64,000 bases of DNA from Terriglobia bacterium (GCA_028716525.1 JAQUPQ010000012.1:29307-93306), one strand, 5' to 3'; counted from the stretch's first letter, positions 1-10,172 are shown. Made by a program: numbers and translations. Notes: generated from the sequence alone by a model not told the origin.

Positions 1-121
1 GGGACATCTCAAGCGCCTGTCGCGACACCCCGCACTTTCCGGCGAGTTGCGCGAACGTCATGCCGTGCGTTGCGGCCCGGATTTTCACGCGGGCGTACTC
101 GGGCGTATAGTAGCGAGGCAT
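1..121 (-). CDS. Partial helix-turn-helix protein (runs off left edge)
   Basis: Minus-strand translation MPRYYTPEYARVKIRAATHGMTFAQLAGKCGVSRQALEMS...; 'MTFAQLAGKCGVSRQAL' has HTH character; ATG directly abuts the stop of the 122..445 gene; absent from ORF track because it is truncated. Confidence 0.55.
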   Translation of the reverse strand, partial: MPRYYTPEYARVKIRAATHGMTFAQLAGKCGVSRQALEMS

Positions 122-445
122 CTACTTCACCGCCTTGAATTCTGTTGTCTTGTACAGTTCGGAGTACACCTCGGTCAGCCTGGGTAGAAAAGATTCTCTG
201 AATCCACAGAGCAACGTCATATAAAGAGGACACTGGTTTTTCGATTCGCCGCACATCCCGCCATATGGAAGATTTACGATTCCGTCACACAGCAACGAAC
301 TCGGCGGTTGTCCCCACCTTGGGTTGCTACCTGCCAGGCGCAGAGCAACCAGACCAATCCACCCGTAGGTATCGTAGAACTTCTGCGCCTTCTTCGGCGT
401 CTTGAGCAGCCCGGCAATCTCTTTCCACGTCCAAGCCTTCATCAT
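122..445 (-). CDS. Hypothetical protein (107 aa)
   Basis: Intact ORF in the minus-strand gene series; GAGAGGAGAGA upstream of ATG resembles an RBS. Confidence 0.55.
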   Translation of the reverse strand: MMKAWTWKEIAGLLKTPKKAQKFYDTYGWIGLVALRLAGSNPRWGQPPSSLLCDGIVNLPYGGMCGESKNQCPLYMTLLCGFRESFLPRLTEVYSELYKTTEFKAVK

Positions 446-533
446 TCTCTCCTCTCACTCGCAACCGTGGCGAGCTTTCGCGACCGTCTGAAAATCGTTC
501 TGTGCTTCTCGCCCACCGTCCACCTCAGGAAAC

Positions 534-562
534 AGCTTGCGCCTTGCCGTTGCGAATGTCAA
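534..562 (-). promoter_or_regulatory. Candidate sigma70-like promoter TTGACA-N17-CAAGCT
   Basis: Perfect -35 at 557..562 (minus), 17-nt spacer, weak -10; upstream of 122..445; same CGCTTGACA context as other candidates in the window. Confidence 0.4.
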
Positions 563-592
563 GCGAGTTGTGCGGAAATCGACGCGGGGCTT

Positions 593-1189
593 TTAGTTCG
601 CGGGTCCGGATGGCTTCTCGGGTTCGGCGTCGCTCGGGTCGTACAGCACGCCGATAGAGAACAGAAACTTGATGTCCGCAGGGGAGACGAGGCCGCCACG
701 GTCCTCATACGGCGTCTCGGGAGCGTCGTTCCAACCGGGTAGGTCCGTGACGAGAATCCGGTACAGCTTGAGCGGGGACACACCGTCATCAGCCAGCACC
801 TCAGACGCCATGAGTTCAGCGTGCCTGCGGTTCAACTCTGCTACAAGCGCGTCGGCGTCGTGCTCTGCCCGTAGAGCAGCCGAGCGCTTTCCCAACTCCT
901 CGGGCTCTAGCTTCTCTGCGACAAGCGCTTGATGTGCCTTCTGGTACGCCTCCAGTTTCTCACTCTTCATCGCCTTGTTCGCGGACTCTACCACCCTATC
1001 GACGATGGTCTGGTTTCGCGCGATGCCCGTGGCGTAGCGTGTGTACCGCCGCACGCGGTCAACGGTATCAACCGCCGCTTTCTGGTTCTCTGCCTGCTCC
1101 GCCGGGTCCGGAGACGTGAGGTACGCCCCGGACTGGACACTGAGGAAGTTCTGAAACATCTGTGCCTGCTGATAGGTGAACATCGACAA
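593..1189 (-). CDS. Hypothetical protein (198 aa), helical, downstream of tail fibre genes
   Basis: Intact ORF with charged helical content; AAGGGGA upstream of start. Confidence 0.65.
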   Translation of the reverse strand: MSMFTYQQAQMFQNFLSVQSGAYLTSPDPAEQAENQKAAVDTVDRVRRYTRYATGIARNQTIVDRVVESANKAMKSEKLEAYQKAHQALVAEKLEPEELGKRSAALRAEHDADALVAELNRRHAELMASEVLADDGVSPLKLYRILVTDLPGWNDAPETPYEDRGGLVSPADIKFLFSIGVLYDPSDAEPEKPSGPAN

Positions 1190-1224
1190 TCCCCTTTCGT
1201 TCGAGTCGAACGCTTGCAGACGTC

Positions 1225-1253
1225 AATCTAGCGCCGACGGTCGGCAGAGTCAA
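1225..1253 (-). promoter_or_regulatory. Candidate promoter TTGACT-N17-TAGATT
   Basis: -35 at 1248..1253, -10 at 1225..1230, 17-nt spacer containing palindrome GCCGACCGTCGGC; precedes 593..1189. Confidence 0.55.
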
Positions 1254-1258
1254 GCGGC

Positions 1259-4200
1259 CTAATCGATTGTTTCGAGGTAGAGTTGCGTGCACGTGATATT
1301 GATGCCAGCCGCCGCCCCTGAAAAATCTTCAGTGAGATTGAAGGTCAAATCATCTCTTGTGTCCACGACAACCGTCGCATCGATGCCCGCCGGGTTGTAG
1401 CATTCCCACGTCTCGTGCGTCACGGTGTCGGTATTCCAGACGATTACCTCACCGAAGCATGTCAGCGTCCCGGCACCGCCCGCCGTATTGCATACCAAGT
1501 CGGCATGAAGTGACCATTCCTGCTTGGTTTGCGAAGCGAGGAGCGCCATGTCTCCCGTTGCGCACATCGTGTAGACCGTGCCGCCCTTGTTCAATTTAAT
1601 CCGCAGGTTCAGCGTCGTCGCGTTGTCAGTATTGTAGTACCCGCGCGCATTCACGCGTAGTGTCTTTCCAGCCGTGAAGAACTCATCCGGGAGGATGGGC
1701 AACTGGCGCGCCCCCGTCGTATCGACTAGCGTTGTCTCCGACGCCGTGTTGGAAACGGTCTTCCACGTTACCTGCGAGTACAGCGTGCCGTCGAAACTCT
1801 GCCGAGCCTTGTCCCCAGCGTCGGTACCAAGGCCGCCCCAGAACGTATTTGCCGACTTCTCAACCGCTCCCGTCTCAACTGCGGTGAGTAAGGAGGCACA
1901 GGTAGAGATTTTGAAAGACGCCGTGCCCGCTGTCGCCGTACCGCCCTTGACGTGCAGATAAGCCGACGCTGCCGTGGTCGTGGGGCCAATATAGAAGCCC
2001 GTGCTCGACACCCGGAACCAATCAACGGCGGTATTGTCGGTCGTGGCTGCGGCGATGCCAGGGTAGATGTACCCTATGATCTTCGAGGTACCGGCGCCCG
2101 TGCTGACTCCTGAGTACAGCAGCAGATCGCCGCCGTTCTTATTTGTTGCTCCTATCGTTGCTCCGCCGCAAACTAGCGACAATGTGTTTCCGTCAGTGTC
2201 GGCGGTGGAACGCCGCGTCATGAAAATCTGACGCGCGGCTGCGTTCCCTTCCAACGTGAGTAATTGGGTAACGGATGCTGTTGCAACCGCACCTATCCCC
2301 CAGAAGCCTGACGACTGCGTGATTTGCCCATATGTAGCTGTATTTGCGTTGTTGCGGAACAACGTACCGGTGGAACCACAGCAAATAGTGCCGCACCCAC
2401 TGAGGGTGCTCGTTGATGTTCCGCCGAGCACGTAGTTTCCATCTCCGTCAACATTGAACACCCTAGTTGTGCCAGCATACAGATACCCAGATGTGCGGTT
2501 TTGCGACGGTCCCGGAGTCGCCAGCGCCGCATCCGCGACGTTGATCGTGCAGGTCGTGGTGGTGTTGTCCGGGAGGAGCCCGGCGACCAGATACCATATC
2601 GCCCCCGGTCCAAACTTCGTAATGTAGACGTTTCGCGACGTCACGGTCGGGTCCGGCGACACTGGAATGTTTGAGGCGACCCACGCCTCGCCTGCACCCG
2701 TAACGGTGTAGTTTGGAGATACCGTCCCGAGTTCCGTCTCACCGAACGCATTGACCGCCGTCACTTTCATGGTATGGTCGCCGGGCGTATTGACCCCCGC
2801 ACCGCCCGCCGCCCACGTCACACCCGCGCAAGAGATTGTTGGGACGTAGTCGAACCGGATCGCGCCGGACTGAATGTTCAAGCGCTGCGCTGGAGTTGCC
2901 GTTCCAATTCCAACGAACCCAGTTGGCTGGTCAACGTACAACTGGTTCGTGTTGACCGCGAAGTCGCCGCTGCCCGTATTGACCGCAACCGCCGTCGCTC
3001 CGGTCGTGTTGCCAATCGTAACGACGCGCGCCGCCGCGCCAGTACCGATGTTGATTGCAAAGGCAGCGGCGTCGTTTCCTATTCCTATCGCGCCACCGGA
3101 AGAGTTGAGTTGCAGCGCTCCCGCACAGTCCAAATCCATGTACGACCCGGCTGTCGCGCTCAGATATGTCTTTGCATCGATGCGAATGTATGTGCCGTCT
3201 GAACCTGGCACGTTCGTGTATATCTCAACCGGTGCGCCGTTCGTCGCTCGGACGTATGCTCCTCCACCCGCCCCGTCTCCGTATAAGTGGGCAATATCGC
3301 CCAGCAGGTCGAGCACGCCGAGCCCGGCCCCGGCATTGCTCACCTGTACCGTCAAGGTCTGATTTCCAACGGAATTTCCTGTAACGGTAAAATTCGAAGA
3401 CAGAATTCCGTCGAGCGAAATACCATCCGCAGAGGAATCGATTGTCACCGCGCCTGTGGCGTTCAGATCGAACGTCGTCGCCGTCCCGATAACAGCCGAC
3501 CCGAGTTCAGTCGACAGGTTCATCAGGTTAGCGCGCGTGTGCGTCAGGCGCCAGTAGTCCGTCCCATCCTCGATGAAGAATCCATCCGCGACCCCGGTGC
3601 AGCCCGCCAGATTGAATACATGGGAATACGCACCTGTGGTCGTCCACGTCACGTCGTAGGCATCTACGGCGATTGATGCGACGCCCGCGTTGTAGGCTTC
3701 ATCCAGCGTTACCACGGCAAGAGCAGCACACTGGTTGATCGCGTTGAGCAGCGACACCTCGCCGAAGTTGGTTTCGAATAGCGACCACTCCGCATCCAAA
3801 GCCGACAGCACGAGGTCTGACGCGAATGTGCTGCCCGCCTTATACCCGTCGCTGAAAGCAAGAAACGCCGCTCCTCCACCAACGTTCGTCGCTGAAATTG
3901 TCAGCGTCTTATCGCCACCGGAGTTCGCCGCCATCGAGAGCGTCGTCGTGTCCGACCCCTGCGCCGACCACGCACCCGCCGAGTTGAGAAACAGCGTCCC
4001 GCTCGTGATCGTGCTGATAGTCAGGTTGCCCGACGTCGCGCTGACGTTGCTCGCCCCAGTTCCGTCGATGGAGAACGTCGTGCCCGCCAGTATGTCGATA
4101 GTGCTCTTCGCGTCGATGTCGATGTGCGCTGCCCCAGCCCCGGCGTTCGCGGCGGAGATGGTGAGAGTTCGCGCGAACGCGTCATTGGCATTGACTTGGA

Positions 4201-4978
4201 GCATCGTCTGCAACGAAACCAGTTGCAACGAAGTCGCCGCAGTGTGACCAACACTGATAGTGCGCGCGCCAGCCGTACCAATATTTAGAGCGTTCGGCAG
4301 GTTCACCGCGCAAATATTTACCGATCCGCCACCGGCCGTCGCCTCGATTTCAACGCCGATGCCTGCGGAACTATACCCGTTTAGTGTCAGTCGCCCAGCC
4401 GTGGATACAATATCGATGTCGTTGTCCGCACCGATGCCGATGGCCGCCGTTCCTGCGCCGGTGTTCGTCGCCGAAAGATGAAGCACGTAGGCGTTCGCGT
4501 CGTTCGCCACAAGCGCGAAGGTCGCGTCGTCAGAATCGGTTTCGATGAACCGCCGCGTCCCGGTCAACGCGATGCTCGCACCACTCGCCCCAAGGTTCTC
4601 GATCGTGAAGACGTCGGCAGTAGCCGCTGGGTTGAGTTGATGAATGGCGAGCGCCGTGCCGTTGACCGCGAGCGGCACGGAGATATCAACCGCACCGCTG
4701 TCCGCTGTGATAGAGCGGCCCAGCCCGGCCCCTCCCGCGTCGTATGCGAAGTCGAGAGTACAGACACCTGGGGTCACGAAGTCGGTCCACGCGCCGCCCT
4801 GGTAGCCTCTGTACGTGTGCGTTCCAGTAGCGTAGTAGGTCATACCGTTGCGCGGGTTGCCGAGCCCGTCTGCCGTGCTATCCCACTTACGCGCCCGAAG
4901 CTCTATCAAAGCCGCCGCGTCGTTTGCCCACTCTCCTAGGTAGTTTGCGTATCCGTAGGGTGTGCTGTAACCGGCCAT
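1259..4978 (-). CDS. Very large repeat-rich virion/tail fibre protein (1239 aa)
   Basis: Repeated beta-rich motifs such as 'LTISAANAGAGAAHIDIDAKSTIDI', 'LTISATNVGGGAAFL', 'LTVQVSNAGAGLGVLDL'; located after baseplate genes. Confidence 0.7.
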   Translation of the reverse strand: MAGYSTPYGYANYLGEWANDAAALIELRARKWDSTADGLGNPRNGMTYYATGTHTYRGYQGGAWTDFVTPGVCTLDFAYDAGGAGLGRSITADSGAVDISVPLAVNGTALAIHQLNPAATADVFTIENLGASGASIALTGTRRFIETDSDDATFALVANDANAYVLHLSATNTGAGTAAIGIGADNDIDIVSTAGRLTLNGYSSAGIGVEIEATAGGGSVNICAVNLPNALNIGTAGARTISVGHTAATSLQLVSLQTMLQVNANDAFARTLTISAANAGAGAAHIDIDAKSTIDILAGTTFSIDGTGASNVSATSGNLTISTITSGTLFLNSAGAWSAQGSDTTTLSMAANSGGDKTLTISATNVGGGAAFLAFSDGYKAGSTFASDLVLSALDAEWSLFETNFGEVSLLNAINQCAALAVVTLDEAYNAGVASIAVDAYDVTWTTTGAYSHVFNLAGCTGVADGFFIEDGTDYWRLTHTRANLMNLSTELGSAVIGTATTFDLNATGAVTIDSSADGISLDGILSSNFTVTGNSVGNQTLTVQVSNAGAGLGVLDLLGDIAHLYGDGAGGGAYVRATNGAPVEIYTNVPGSDGTYIRIDAKTYLSATAGSYMDLDCAGALQLNSSGGAIGIGNDAAAFAINIGTGAAARVVTIGNTTGATAVAVNTGSGDFAVNTNQLYVDQPTGFVGIGTATPAQRLNIQSGAIRFDYVPTISCAGVTWAAGGAGVNTPGDHTMKVTAVNAFGETELGTVSPNYTVTGAGEAWVASNIPVSPDPTVTSRNVYITKFGPGAIWYLVAGLLPDNTTTTCTINVADAALATPGPSQNRTSGYLYAGTTRVFNVDGDGNYVLGGTSTSTLSGCGTICCGSTGTLFRNNANTATYGQITQSSGFWGIGAVATASVTQLLTLEGNAAARQIFMTRRSTADTDGNTLSLVCGGATIGATNKNGGDLLLYSGVSTGAGTSKIIGYIYPGIAAATTDNTAVDWFRVSSTGFYIGPTTTAASAYLHVKGGTATAGTASFKISTCASLLTAVETGAVEKSANTFWGGLGTDAGDKARQSFDGTLYSQVTWKTVSNTASETTLVDTTGARQLPILPDEFFTAGKTLRVNARGYYNTDNATTLNLRIKLNKGGTVYTMCATGDMALLASQTKQEWSLHADLVCNTAGGAGTLTCFGEVIVWNTDTVTHETWECYNPAGIDATVVVDTRDDLTFNLTEDFSGAAAGINITCTQLYLETID

Positions 4979-5091
4979 CCGGGCCTCCTAATCGACGCGC
5001 CAGTACGACGCGAACGGTTCTTCGTCCATCCGCCCGACCGGCGGCTCGGGACCGCTACGCTAACAGGGAAACCCCCGCCGGGGCCGAGAGA

Positions 5092-6537
5092 CTACAGGAC
5101 GGTGCCGAGAACCCAACCGGTCAGGATGTTGCCCGCTGCCCAGTCGGTTCCGCCGCTGTTGTCGATGGTCAGTCTACCGGCAGTCAAATCGACTGCGCCA
5201 GCCCACGCGATGCGCGTGTAGTTGGTCGCCGCAGTCAGGATGTCGAGCCCGTAGGCAACGATGGCTGAACAACCAAACGAGAACCGAATCTCGCCAGCGA
5301 GCACGTCCTGCGCCGTGACAGCGTACCTGAACGGGAATAACTGGCGCTTGGACGCCGCAACCGCAGTCGCACGAGCCTGGTAGACACCGGGCTGTCCGCC
5401 CGCAAGAACGCACGTGAGGGCCGAAGCCGCCGTGATGTCCGCCTGGAGGATTGTGCGGCACTCCACGTACCATCGCCCGTCATTAGCGCCGCCGTAGACG
5501 TCCGCGTGAATCCGCAGGCCGATGACCGTATGCGCGTTGATGCACGCCGCGAATGCCGCTGCCATGAGGATGGTGTCGTCCTCCTCGACGCCAGCACTCG
5601 ACCGCAGGAAATCATCCTGGTCGACAACGACGTCCCGAGCTTCCAGCGTGGCGAGCGCAACGCCACCAATGCTGAACGTGTACGAAGCCCCGTCCGCTGG
5701 ACGCTGGGCCGCGCCCGCCGCGTTGTCGAAAGCAATGACGCACGAACTCGGCACGCCCTTGTCGACAACGATGCCAGCTACCGCACCCGCGAGTCCGTTG
5801 GCCGCGTCGATGACACCGTCCGCTACGGTCGGGTTCGGGTAGGCGCCAGCCAACTCGCCACCAGCCGCAACGACATTCATAGTCAGACGCCACACGGCCG
5901 CGCCGGTAGCGTTATGCGTGCACGTGTAAGCCAGGTCTGTAGCTGTGTCGACCCAAAGTGATCCGATGTCGTATCCGAGCGTATCGTCGTCGCCGACAGC
6001 CGGGGGAACGACGGCGAGGAAGTTGTTCAGCGGGTTGATGCGCCGCCACACAGCCGCCCCGGCCGCCGGGTTGGTGCACTCGTACACGCGCGGCGGGACC
6101 GCCGTGGTATTGACCCACAGCGAACCGACAGCGTAACCGTCTGCCGTGTCGTCACCAACCGCTGGGTCAGCGGCGGAACCGAGGTTGTGCCGCACCTCGG
6201 GAATCCAGATGGCCGCACCGACGGCCGCGCTCTGGCACCTGTACCAAATCGCCGTGACTGTGTCGAACCACTTGGAGCCGACCGCGTATCCCGCAGCGCT
6301 ATCCGACGCGACGGTCGGAGGAACCACGGCAACGAGGTTGTCCTGAATCACGGCGTAGGCACCGGCACCAGTCCTCATCATGTGCCCGGCCGTAGTGCCC
6401 GCCATATCCGAGTCCATTACAGCGCCAGCCGCCGCAACGTTCGTCGCATCGGTGACGTCTGCAAGCGCCTCGATGCCGTCGAGTTTCGTCGTGTCGAGCG
6501 CTGTGATAACCCTTGTCGCACTTACCCTGATTGCCAT
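5092..6537 (-). CDS. Virion structural / fibre protein (481 aa)
   Basis: Three repeats of 'AVVPPxVxxDxAxGYxxGSxWxDTxTxxxYxCxxxAxGAAxW', common in phage fibre proteins; position in tail module. Confidence 0.65.
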   Translation of the reverse strand: MAIRVSATRVITALDTTKLDGIEALADVTDATNVAAAGAVMDSDMAGTTAGHMMRTGAGAYAVIQDNLVAVVPPTVASDSAAGYAVGSKWFDTVTAIWYRCQSAAVGAAIWIPEVRHNLGSAADPAVGDDTADGYAVGSLWVNTTAVPPRVYECTNPAAGAAVWRRINPLNNFLAVVPPAVGDDDTLGYDIGSLWVDTATDLAYTCTHNATGAAVWRLTMNVVAAGGELAGAYPNPTVADGVIDAANGLAGAVAGIVVDKGVPSSCVIAFDNAAGAAQRPADGASYTFSIGGVALATLEARDVVVDQDDFLRSSAGVEEDDTILMAAAFAACINAHTVIGLRIHADVYGGANDGRWYVECRTILQADITAASALTCVLAGGQPGVYQARATAVAASKRQLFPFRYAVTAQDVLAGEIRFSFGCSAIVAYGLDILTAATNYTRIAWAGAVDLTAGRLTIDNSGGTDWAAGNILTGWVLGTVL

Positions 6538-6591
6538 CTCTTCCTCCGTCGGCGATTACCCGCCGCGATTTGTTACATCACAACTCGACTA

Positions 6592-7098
6592 TCAGACCTC
6601 ACGCCCATAGATGCGAGCCGTTGCCGTCAATGTCGAACCGCCGCCCGTGTCCGCCGTGGTGCACTTCACGTACAGCGTCCCCGTGCCCGCGATGCTCGGC
6701 AGAATGCCGGTAATCTGAATCGGGAACGTCTCACCAACGGCGTTCAGTCCTGTCAACGAAGTCGCCGGGAGAATTTGCGTTCCACCAGCCGTGGTTCCGA
6801 CTGTCACGATAGCGTCGCCATTCGGAGCGCCAGTGATTGCGGTGACGACGAAATCGATTCCCTCGGGGATAAACTTCTTGGTCGCCGTCCCGTTGAGCGC
6901 CGCCGATACTTCGTTGTTCAGCGTGCGAAGAGCCAGCCCAGCGTGTGTGCTTTCGACGGTCGCGTTTCCAATCGTGTTGACGGCCGTCTGAATGTCGTAA
7001 ATCAGCTCGCCAAGTTCCTTGCCGCTGTCCGGGTCGGGAGCAATGTCAGCGCCGCCGCGAAACTTCTTGTCGGGATCAATTACGGTCAGGGTCGTCAT
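6592..7098 (-). CDS. Hypothetical virion-associated protein (168 aa)
   Basis: Intact ORF between fibre genes. Confidence 0.55.
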   Translation of the reverse strand: MTTLTVIDPDKKFRGGADIAPDPDSGKELGELIYDIQTAVNTIGNATVESTHAGLALRTLNNEVSAALNGTATKKFIPEGIDFVVTAITGAPNGDAIVTVGTTAGGTQILPATSLTGLNAVGETFPIQITGILPSIAGTGTLYVKCTTADTGGGSTLTATARIYGREV

Positions 7099-7663
7099 AG
7101 CTGCCTCCTGTAGCGGCCGTCGCGGCCTGCGGGCTATCGCCCGTTTCGTTTTCTATCGTAGCATGTGAGCCCACCTGTTCGGCAAGCCCGCGCACAGTCT
7201 TCGAAGCCTTGTCCGAGTCGCCCGTCGACATGAAAACGCCGACGAAAATGCCGACCAGAACTATCGCTAGAACAACTCCGATGCCGAGCCCGATAGCCCA
7301 TTTCGGAGCGCTGAAAATCTTGGAAGGGCCGATCGAATTTCTGCGTGATTGGTATGGCGCGATTGGTTCATCAGACCGATGCCGTTTCGAACTCTTGATG
7401 CCGACTTCGGTGACGTCGTTGATGGGACATCCGCGCACGTGGTTATGAATGGCCTTCTCGATTTTTATCGGGATGTCACCAACCTGGCGCTCAAGTTCGT
7501 TGATTCGGTGCCAAGCGCCTTTGAGCGACGAATTCGTTTCCGCCTGTTCAACGCGCATGTCCTCGATTTTCTGCCCGATGCGCTCGAATCCGTTGCGGAC
7601 GTCACTTGCCAGGGAGTCTATCTTGCTTTCAAGATACCGATGCCCGGCACACGTGCCCGGCAT
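7076..7663 (-). CDS. Coiled-coil single-TM protein (XhlA/holin-like topology)
   Basis: N-terminal heptad-like region 'IGQKIEDMRVEQAETNSSLKGAWHRINELERQV' and one TM segment 'WAIGLGIGVVLAIVLVGIFVGVFM'; start moved to ATG at 7663 with GGAAGAG upstream. Confidence 0.6.
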   Translation of the reverse strand: MPGTCAGHRYLESKIDSLASDVRNGFERIGQKIEDMRVEQAETNSSLKGAWHRINELERQVGDIPIKIEKAIHNHVRGCPINDVTEVGIKSSKRHRSDEPIAPYQSRRNSIGPSKIFSAPKWAIGLGIGVVLAIVLVGIFVGVFMSTGDSDKASKTVRGLAEQVGSHATIENETGDSPQAATAATGGSYDDPDRN

Positions 7664-7709
7664 TCTCTCTTCCTGTCCCACTACAGCCTCCGACTCCCGC
7701 CCCATCTCG

Positions 7710-10160
7710 CTACCTCAAACCGGCACGCGGAACGCGACGGACGTACCCGCCGAATGTCCCGCCTCCTATGAATCTGTTATCCAATATGCACCACACATCG
7801 GAACCGTCGTACAGAAGACGACCGGCATTCTCGGACGTTGGGGTTCTCGCGGCGGCCTCCGCATTGGTGGCCAGATTACAAGTCAACTGCGACAACTCCT
7901 CTCCAGTGTAGGCGCTGTCGTGGTTTCGGAGCGAGACGCACGGTATTTTTATCAATTGCAAAGCCGGAACAGTACCACCCGTGCTATCAACGTCTCGCAA
8001 CGTTTGCAGCCAGATATTGAGTCCGTCAAACGTCATGTGTATTGGCGTACCGAAGTCGATTGGATGATGAAACAGACTTTCTTCGTCAAGATTGTAAACA
8101 TGAAGAATAGTGCTGGCGTCTGTATCGCTTATCCACAGACACGTACCATCGTTCACTATATCCCTGCAATATCCTCCGCCTGCGCTTGTCGCTATTGGAA
8201 AACTCGTAAGAGCAGGGTCGACCGTGGCGTTTATGATGTTGCAGTGCGAGACGTATACCGGCGTTGCCCCGGTAGAATCAACGCTCGACCAAAACACATG
8301 GACACCATCCGACGCCAATCCGCCGCAGGGGTATCGCGTCGCGAGTTCAGGCTGGTCTCCGCATCCGGCGGAGTTTGCAAACGTAGAGCCGTCCGCAAGG
8401 TTGAGCATCTGTATGCAAGGAGATGCACCTAGTCCGCCGACTATCGATGGAACCCAAGAACAGGCAACGGCCAACTTCGACGACGCATGCCCAAGGCCTG
8501 TCAACGAGACTGTTTTGATGCGGTCGCACTGTGCATAGGACGCGGCAGCTCCGCCACCGATGTACCCAGTCCCAACCAGCGCAGTCCCGGTACCGGCTCC
8601 AAATGCCAGCCACCCGGCCTTGACGGTGCCGTCTATGTTGTACGCCTGAACGTGATGCGTCGTGAGAATGCCGTTGTCGTCGTGGAATAGAACGTAGATG
8701 GACGTCCCGTCTGAGCAGCAAGCGTCTGGAACCCAAGTTCCTGCGGGCAACTTGGCCCCGTCGAGAGCAACCGTCGTCGATGTGTCATTGATGTTTTCTG
8801 CCCTGCAAACACGTATCGAGCACGTATCCGTCAAAAGCAGAACTATCTTGCGCTCGCCGGTCGCAGCGTCCCAAACGACGCACATGTCGGCGACCTGATT
8901 GGGACGTATGTGGTTGAACGGAGAGAACGCATGCCCCCACGTATCTGCCTCTGTGTACAAGCCAGAGCACACCGAAGTCATATCGAGTTTGGGAGGGATG
9001 GAGCCGCCCGTAAATGTCTTCGCCCAAGGCGCATCGCGAAGAATCAAGTTCTCTTCGGCGCGAACCCTGGCACTTCCAGAGAGCCCGTTCGAAAACAGCC
9101 ATGCTCCGCTTACGTCTTCATCGCTGGCGCGTTCCGTTCTCGCGTTCAGATGACCGAATACGTTCGCTAGGACTGTCTGTACGTCGGATATTCCAGGCTC
9201 AGATTCCGGGGCACCTGGAATTGCCGCCGTCGTAATAGCCGTCGCCGGATGGAAAGGAGCGCCGCCGCTGATATGACCATCCACGTTGTCTGCGATGGTG
9301 TTGAGGTTCGTTTGGAGCGCCGCGTTCGCGAGGTTGCAGAATCCACCGGCCGTGACGTGCGCTGCGGAGCCCGTGCGGGCCGCGCCTGCGTTCGCCTTGA
9401 GGTCCGTCATCACCTCGTTGATGGCTGCGTTGACGTTCGCGGACGCGATGGTCGAACCGTCCAACCACGTCTGCGTGGATGTAAACGGAACGCCTGTCGC
9501 CGCCGAGAGCGTATCGACGTAGCCGAACAGCGTCGCAACGGCATCAACCAGTGTGCCCTCGTAGAACGTCGCGATGTTCGTGCCGGTTTCGTGTATGAGG
9601 TCTTGCCGACGATTCGCGATACCAGCCGGGTCGATGTCCACCGCGAGAATCTGAACGGTACCGAAAACGAGTCGGATGTCCGCGAGCAACACGCCGTCTG
9701 ACGGGAGCGCCGGTTTGACGTTTGCTCCGAACGCCTGCTCTGCCGCCATCGTCACGTAGATATTGAACGAATCGTAGACGCGAGTGTAGACCGTGACGCC
9801 GTTCCCGTCTGTGACGGGGAGCGCCAAGGTCTGGTCGTATTCGGCGATGACAGAAAGCCATCGCTCGTTACCGGGAGCAACAACCGTTGTCGATGCACCC
9901 AGGTGGTCTTGCGAGCAATCCACCGTCTGCGCTGTCGCCCAATACAGGCGCTCTCCGTCCGGGTCTGTACCGAGTGCCGGGCCACTCACGAGCACGTTCA
10001 AATCTGCTGGCGCGTTCTGCGTCACAACGCCGCCGTCGTGCATCCCGAGTATGCCGAGGTCTTGCCGCGCTTTCTTGAGCGCCGTTGCCGTGTTCGTCTC
10101 TACAAGGTCAAGCTCGGATTCGAGCACCCGCTGAAGATAGTAGAAATTGAGTGAGTCCAT
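7710..10160 (-). CDS. Tail/baseplate-associated virion protein (816 aa)
   Basis: Long ORF following the gpI-like gene; beta-propeller-like C-terminal composition (repeated 'DGTxxWxxD'). Confidence 0.6.
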   Translation of the reverse strand: MDSLNFYYLQRVLESELDLVETNTATALKKARQDLGILGMHDGGVVTQNAPADLNVLVSGPALGTDPDGERLYWATAQTVDCSQDHLGASTTVVAPGNERWLSVIAEYDQTLALPVTDGNGVTVYTRVYDSFNIYVTMAAEQAFGANVKPALPSDGVLLADIRLVFGTVQILAVDIDPAGIANRRQDLIHETGTNIATFYEGTLVDAVATLFGYVDTLSAATGVPFTSTQTWLDGSTIASANVNAAINEVMTDLKANAGAARTGSAAHVTAGGFCNLANAALQTNLNTIADNVDGHISGGAPFHPATAITTAAIPGAPESEPGISDVQTVLANVFGHLNARTERASDEDVSGAWLFSNGLSGSARVRAEENLILRDAPWAKTFTGGSIPPKLDMTSVCSGLYTEADTWGHAFSPFNHIRPNQVADMCVVWDAATGERKIVLLLTDTCSIRVCRAENINDTSTTVALDGAKLPAGTWVPDACCSDGTSIYVLFHDDNGILTTHHVQAYNIDGTVKAGWLAFGAGTGTALVGTGYIGGGAAASYAQCDRIKTVSLTGLGHASSKLAVACSWVPSIVGGLGASPCIQMLNLADGSTFANSAGCGDQPELATRYPCGGLASDGVHVFWSSVDSTGATPVYVSHCNIINATVDPALTSFPIATSAGGGYCRDIVNDGTCLWISDTDASTILHVYNLDEESLFHHPIDFGTPIHMTFDGLNIWLQTLRDVDSTGGTVPALQLIKIPCVSLRNHDSAYTGEELSQLTCNLATNAEAAARTPTSENAGRLLYDGSDVWCILDNRFIGGGTFGGYVRRVPRAGLR

Positions 10161-10172
10161 GCGCTTTGTCCC

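Noticed and set aside
4979-5091. GC-rich inverted repeat (CCCCGGCGGGG) as a terminator
   Set aside because: Short stem, tiny loop and no U-tract; not better than background for this GC content.
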